In this document: one piece after another, positions 41,214 through 44,298 of the stretch
How the letters are laid out: each line of letters starts with the position of its first letter
Numbering within the stretch: position 1 is the stretch's first letter
From: an uncultured Clostridia bacterium
GTDB lineage: Bacteria > Bacillota > Clostridia > Lachnospirales > CAG-274
Assembly (NCBI GenBank): GCA_947589665.1
Contig: CANQBJ010000013.1
Span: forward strand, 1 to 44,298
DNA length: 44,298 bases
Direction of reading: 5' to 3'
The notes under the pieces: model-generated
Told to the model about the DNA's origin: nothing
The model's database searches: none
The model's input: the letters and a program-made list of their open reading frames with translations, nothing else
Made by a program: the position numbers and the translations under genes

Positions 41214-41809
41214 TAGTACTTGACCTGGAATTTAATCAGGCATTCGATTTCGGCAGCGGCGGACGAGGCAGCGAGGTCGATCCGAGATGCCGTTTTGAAA
41301 TAATACAGATAGGCGCAGTAAAGACAGATGAAGGCTATAACGTAACAGATACCTTCAATATACTTATAAAGCCTATTATATACCCTAAGATACATCCCTA
41401 TGTAGAGAAGATAACAGGCTTTTGCAATGAGGATTTTTACGGCGCACCTAATTTTCCCGAAGCGTTTTCGGAATTCAGGAAATTCACAGGCGACGATCTT
41501 GTTCTGGGTACCTGGGGCTACAGCGATATAAAAGCCCTTTTCAGAAATATAACCTATCATCACATTGCAGAGCCGCCTATTATTATGAAATATGTGGATA
41601 TACAGAGAATTGCCACTAAATTTATAGGCTTCAGCAAGGGCGGCGCCATAGGTCTCAAAAATGCTGTGGAGGCCCTTGATATCAATATCGATGAGGACAA
41701 GCATTTCCACAATGCCTTGGGCGATGCCTATTACACTGCCAGAATACTTAAAAAAATAAATCCCGAAAAGCCTACAATAAGGATATTCAATTCAAAGCAT
41801 ATCAAATAA
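41210..41809 (+). CDS. DEDDh-family 3'-5' exonuclease (KapD-like)
   Basis: 199 residues with exonuclease motif I Asp5/Glu7 (VLDLEFNQ), motif II around GTWGYSDIKAL and motif III HNALGDA (His and Asp). It shares an ATGA overlap with the LysR gene and has AGGAGG just upstream; ATG 41210 is chosen over 41189 for that reason. The family acts on RNA or DNA 3' ends; the substrate is unknown. Confidence 0.88.
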   Translation: MIVLDLEFNQAFDFGSGGRGSEVDPRCRFEIIQIGAVKTDEGYNVTDTFNILIKPIIYPKIHPYVEKITGFCNEDFYGAPNFPEAFSEFRKFTGDDLVLGTWGYSDIKALFRNITYHHIAEPPIIMKYVDIQRIATKFIGFSKGGAIGLKNAVEALDINIDEDKHFHNALGDAYYTARILKKINPEKPTIRIFNSKHIK

Positions 41810-41843
41810 GCGGATAAGTTCATATAGACCTGTCCGCTTTTTT
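41808..41843 (+). terminator. Terminator after the exonuclease gene
   Basis: AAGCGGA (41808-41814) pairs with TCCGCTT (41833-41839) and a T run follows. It overlaps the stop codon of the exonuclease gene. Confidence 0.75.
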
Positions 41844-41878
41844 GAATATTTAATATCAAATAAATTTTTCCGATAGGT

Positions 41879-41907
41879 TTGTAAAAAAAGTTTTTTTGTG
41901 TTATACT
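41879..41907 (+). promoter_or_regulatory. Predicted promoter of pth-rarD-mfd
   Basis: TTGTAA (41879-41884), a 17-base spacer and TATACT (41902-41907). A GAGGT ribosome binding site lies upstream of the pth ATG at 41946. Confidence 0.6.
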
Positions 41908-41945
41908 GTATTTTGTTGATTTCAAATCGAATGGATGTGAGGTAT

Positions 41946-42545
41946 ATGAAAGCAATAATAGGTCTGGGAAATCCGGGCAGGGATTACAGCAATACAAGAC
42001 ATAACGTAGGCTTTGAGGTTATAAACAAGCTTGCCTATGACTATAATATTGATATGAACAGAGAAAAATTCAGAGCAGTTACAGGCGAAGGACATATCGG
42101 CTCCGAAAAGGTCATTCTCATACAGCCTCTTACCTTTATGAACCTGAGCGGCGAAAGTGTAAGGGAATTTGTGTCCTTCTATAAGCTTGAGCCTGAGGAT
42201 ATTATAGTCGTGTGCGACGATATAAATCTGCCTGTAGGCGGCATACGCATAAGAACAAAGGGCAGCGACGGCGGACAGAAGGGACTTCGCAGCATTATGT
42301 ATCAGCTTGGCTATGACAACTTTACAAGAGTGAGAGTAGGCATAGGTCAGAAGCCCGATAAATGGGACCTTGCCAAATATGTACTGAGCAAATTTACAGA
42401 GGAAGAACACGACGGTATTATCAAGGGCATTACAGACGCGGGAGACGCAGTCGCCATGATAGTCAGACAAAATGACGCCGCGGAGGCTATGAACAGATAT
42501 AACAAAAGAGGTCAGGGAAAACAAAGCCCTGAAACAGAGCAATGA
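41946..42545 (+). CDS. pth: Peptidyl-tRNA hydrolase
   Basis: 199 residues. It releases peptides from tRNAs that drop off the ribosome. Conserved residues include IGLGNPG, the catalytic His in NTRHNVGFE, the Asp in VCDDINLPVG and GSDGGQKGLRSI. ATG 41946 is used; the in-frame 41898 start is upstream of the promoter -10. pth followed by mfd is a common Firmicute order, here with a rarD-like gene between. Confidence 0.97.
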   Translation: MKAIIGLGNPGRDYSNTRHNVGFEVINKLAYDYNIDMNREKFRAVTGEGHIGSEKVILIQPLTFMNLSGESVREFVSFYKLEPEDIIVVCDDINLPVGGIRIRTKGSDGGQKGLRSIMYQLGYDNFTRVRVGIGQKPDKWDLAKYVLSKFTEEEHDGIIKGITDAGDAVAMIVRQNDAAEAMNRYNKRGQGKQSPETEQ

Positions 42546-43402
42546 AAAAATCGGGTATCTATGTTCTGCTCTGTTATATACTCTGGGGACTTCTCCCCAT
42601 ATTCTGGAAGCTCTTAAGCGAGCTTGACCCCCTGTATATCCTCTGTTCAAGAATAGTATGGGCTCTTGTATTCTGTTTCATTATACTTTGCTTTAAAAAA
42701 GAACTCCGCATAATAGCTGATGTACTTAAAAACAAAAGACTTTTTATATACCTTGCCATGTGCGGCGTACTTCTTACCATAAACTGGGGTTCATATATAT
42801 GGGCTGTAAATACGGGACACGTTCTTGACGCAAGCCTTGCATACTTCATTAACCCTATTATAAGCGTGCTACTTGGCTTTATAATATACAGGGAAAGGCT
42901 TAAGCCTCTTCAGTGGGCAGCCGTTATTATTGCCTTCATAGGAATACTTATACCTGTGATACGGGAGGGAGCTATACCCTACATAGCCCTTGTTATAGGC
43001 GGTTCCTTTTCGCTGTATTCCGCTGCCAAGAAAAAGGTCACTCTAAGTAGCGAGGGTTCCAACTTCATTGAGACGCTGGCAGTCGTACCCCTTGCGCTTT
43101 TGGGCATTATCATATTTGAGCTAAAGGGTATGGGCGCCATTGGAAATATGGAAGGCTCAGAGCTATTGCTTTTGCCTCTTTCGGGTGTGGTTACATCCGT
43201 TCCGCTGCTCTTCTTTGCAGCAGGCATCAAAAATATATCCATGTCCCTTTCGGGGATACTTATGTACATAAATCCCACGCTGCAGTTTCTTGTAGGAGTT
43301 ATACTGTACAATGAAAGTCTTACTATGTCCGATATAATGACATTTATATTTGTATGGCTTGCACTTATTCTGTTCGTCATAAGCAGCAGAAAGGCTGAAT
43401 AA
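42542..43402 (+). CDS. rarD: EamA/RarD-family membrane transporter
   Basis: 286 residues with about ten membrane helices forming two EamA repeats (LLCYILWGLLPIFWKLL at the start, typical of RarD; second repeat around ALVIGGSFSLYSAAKK). RarD-like proteins are presumed metabolite or drug exporters; the substrate is unknown. An ATGA overlap couples it to pth. Confidence 0.85.
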   Translation: MKKSGIYVLLCYILWGLLPIFWKLLSELDPLYILCSRIVWALVFCFIILCFKKELRIIADVLKNKRLFIYLAMCGVLLTINWGSYIWAVNTGHVLDASLAYFINPIISVLLGFIIYRERLKPLQWAAVIIAFIGILIPVIREGAIPYIALVIGGSFSLYSAAKKKVTLSSEGSNFIETLAVVPLALLGIIIFELKGMGAIGNMEGSELLLLPLSGVVTSVPLLFFAAGIKNISMSLSGILMYINPTLQFLVGVILYNESLTMSDIMTFIFVWLALILFVISSRKAE

Positions 43403-43403
43403 T

Positions 43404-44298
43404 ATGAGCATTTATTTTGATTTCCTTAATAAGAACAAGGATTTTGCCGAGTTAAAAAAGAATATTAAAGGCAATATAACACCTGTACTTACAGCAGGTG
43501 TTATTGACACGCAGAAAAGCCATATCATTTCCGCCCTTTCCCATGAGCTTGACAGGTCCTCTCTTATTATTACCAATTCGGAGCTTAAGGCTAAGGAGAT
43601 ATACAAGGACCTTAAATTCTTCCTTAAGGACAAGGTACAGCTTTATCCCTCCAAGGACATTATATTCTACTGGGCAGACGTAAAGAGCCTTGATATCATA
43701 AAGGAACGCTTTGAGATAATATCAAAGCTTGTAAAGGGCGAAAAAACCGCTGTTGTGCTTTCCGTTGAGGCGCTTTTTGACAGGCTTGTGCCAAAGGAAA
43801 TATTTGAAAACTTTATTGTAAATATAAAGGTCGGTGACAGACTTGATATACAAGAGCTTTGCAGACGACTTGTGCTTATGGGCTACGAAAGATGCGATAT
43901 GGTAGAGGGTCAGGGACAGTTTGCACTGAGAGGCGGAATATTTGACATATATTCCTCTGTCAGTTCCAACGCAGTACGAATAGAGCTTTGGGATGACGAG
44001 GTGGATTCCTTAAGAATACTGGATACTGTTTCACAGCGTTCCGTTGAAAACGCAAGGGAGCTTACCATATATCCCATGAGAGAGCTTGTATACAATGAAG
44101 AGGATATTGAAAATGCCATTGAGAATATGGAAAAAGAGCTTAGCTCCTATAAAAACGCTCCCGATAAGATAAAGCTGACCATAAACGAGGTAACGGAACG
44201 GCTGAGAGAGGAAAAAAGCTTTTCCGGAGTTGAAAAATATACTCAGTATTTCTATGATAATACAGTCACTCTTTTGGATTATTTCAACGATGATCCCA
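43404..44298 (+). CDS. mfd: Transcription-repair coupling factor Mfd, N-terminal part (cut by window edge)
   Basis: The reading frame is open from ATG 43404 to the window end, 298 codons. It covers the UvrB-homology module with the family phrases GQGQFALRGGIFDIYSS and VRIELWDDEVDSLRILD. Mfd displaces stalled RNA polymerase and recruits UvrA. The helicase and polymerase-binding domains lie beyond the window. It starts two bases after the rarD-like stop. Confidence 0.95.
   Translation, partial: MSIYFDFLNKNKDFAELKKNIKGNITPVLTAGVIDTQKSHIISALSHELDRSSLIITNSELKAKEIYKDLKFFLKDKVQLYPSKDIIFYWADVKSLDIIKERFEIISKLVKGEKTAVVLSVEALFDRLVPKEIFENFIVNIKVGDRLDIQELCRRLVLMGYERCDMVEGQGQFALRGGIFDIYSSVSSNAVRIELWDDEVDSLRILDTVSQRSVENARELTIYPMRELVYNEEDIENAIENMEKELSSYKNAPDKIKLTINEVTERLREEKSFSGVEKYTQYFYDNTVTLLDYFNDDP

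Noticed and set aside
41922..42650. 242-codon open frame antisense to pth
   Set aside because: Opposite strand of a clear pth gene, no recognisable domain.
1..44298. CRISPR arrays, insertion sequences, prophage or integrase genes
   Set aside because: No regularly spaced repeats and no transposase, integrase or phage structural genes were seen.

Overview
The window comes from a low-to-moderate GC, endospore-lineage member of the Clostridia (Firmicutes). It carries spoIIIAA-AH, a spoIVFA/spoIVFB-like pair, the asp23-nusB-xseAB-ispA-dxs-tlyA-nadK-argR-recN block, and a Na+-pumping biotin decarboxylase typical of strict anaerobes. Codon use is rich in ATA (Ile), AGA/AGG (Arg) and CTT (Leu). A giant secreted M60 (mucin-type) metallopeptidase and a small dockerin protein suggest a host-associated, gut-like habitat. 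Genus cannot be fixed from the sequence alone.

Layout. 1-4.5 kb: a Na+/Ser-Thr symporter (sstT, +), a run of five stem-loops, then a converging hybrid histidine kinase (-) with a perfect consensus promoter and a structured leader. 4.6-10.6 kb (-): an 1820-residue M60 peptidase followed by a small dockerin protein. 10.7-16.3 kb (-): B12-type radical SAM protein, DUF2344 protein and RNase G, preceded by spoIVFA-like and spoIVFB-like genes; the spoIVFA-like gene is split by a single-base frameshift. 16.3-16.6 kb (-): two identical tRNA-Lys(CTT) genes with their own promoter and terminator. 16.6-26.9 kb (-): one tightly packed 12-gene run, asp23-nusB-xseA-xseB-ispA-DUF212-dxs-tlyA-nadK-argR-recN-lipoprotein. 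27.0-30.2 kb (+): rdgB-yfcE-tex, divergent from asp23. 30.2-30.8 kb: a gene-free stretch with a perfect promoter, a very short predicted transcript and a hairpin-rich dispersed-repeat-like element. 30.8-35.2 kb (-): the spoIIIA operon, in which spoIIIAF is reduced to two membrane helices. 35.3-40.1 kb (-): carboxyltransferase, gamma, biotin carrier, beta and second carboxyltransferase subunits of a Na+-translocating decarboxylase. 40.3-44.3 kb (+): LysR regulator, DEDDh exonuclease, pth, rarD-like transporter and the start of mfd, cut by the window edge.

Most genes are familiar housekeeping or sporulation genes. The unusual items are the minimal spoIIIAF, the CCC-TAG frameshift in the M23/spoIVFA-like gene, a decarboxylase locus with two different carboxyltransferases (one with altered active-site glycines), the M60/dockerin pair, and several structured intergenic regions with consensus promoters. 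I found no CRISPR array, prophage, insertion sequence or clearly new multi-gene system.
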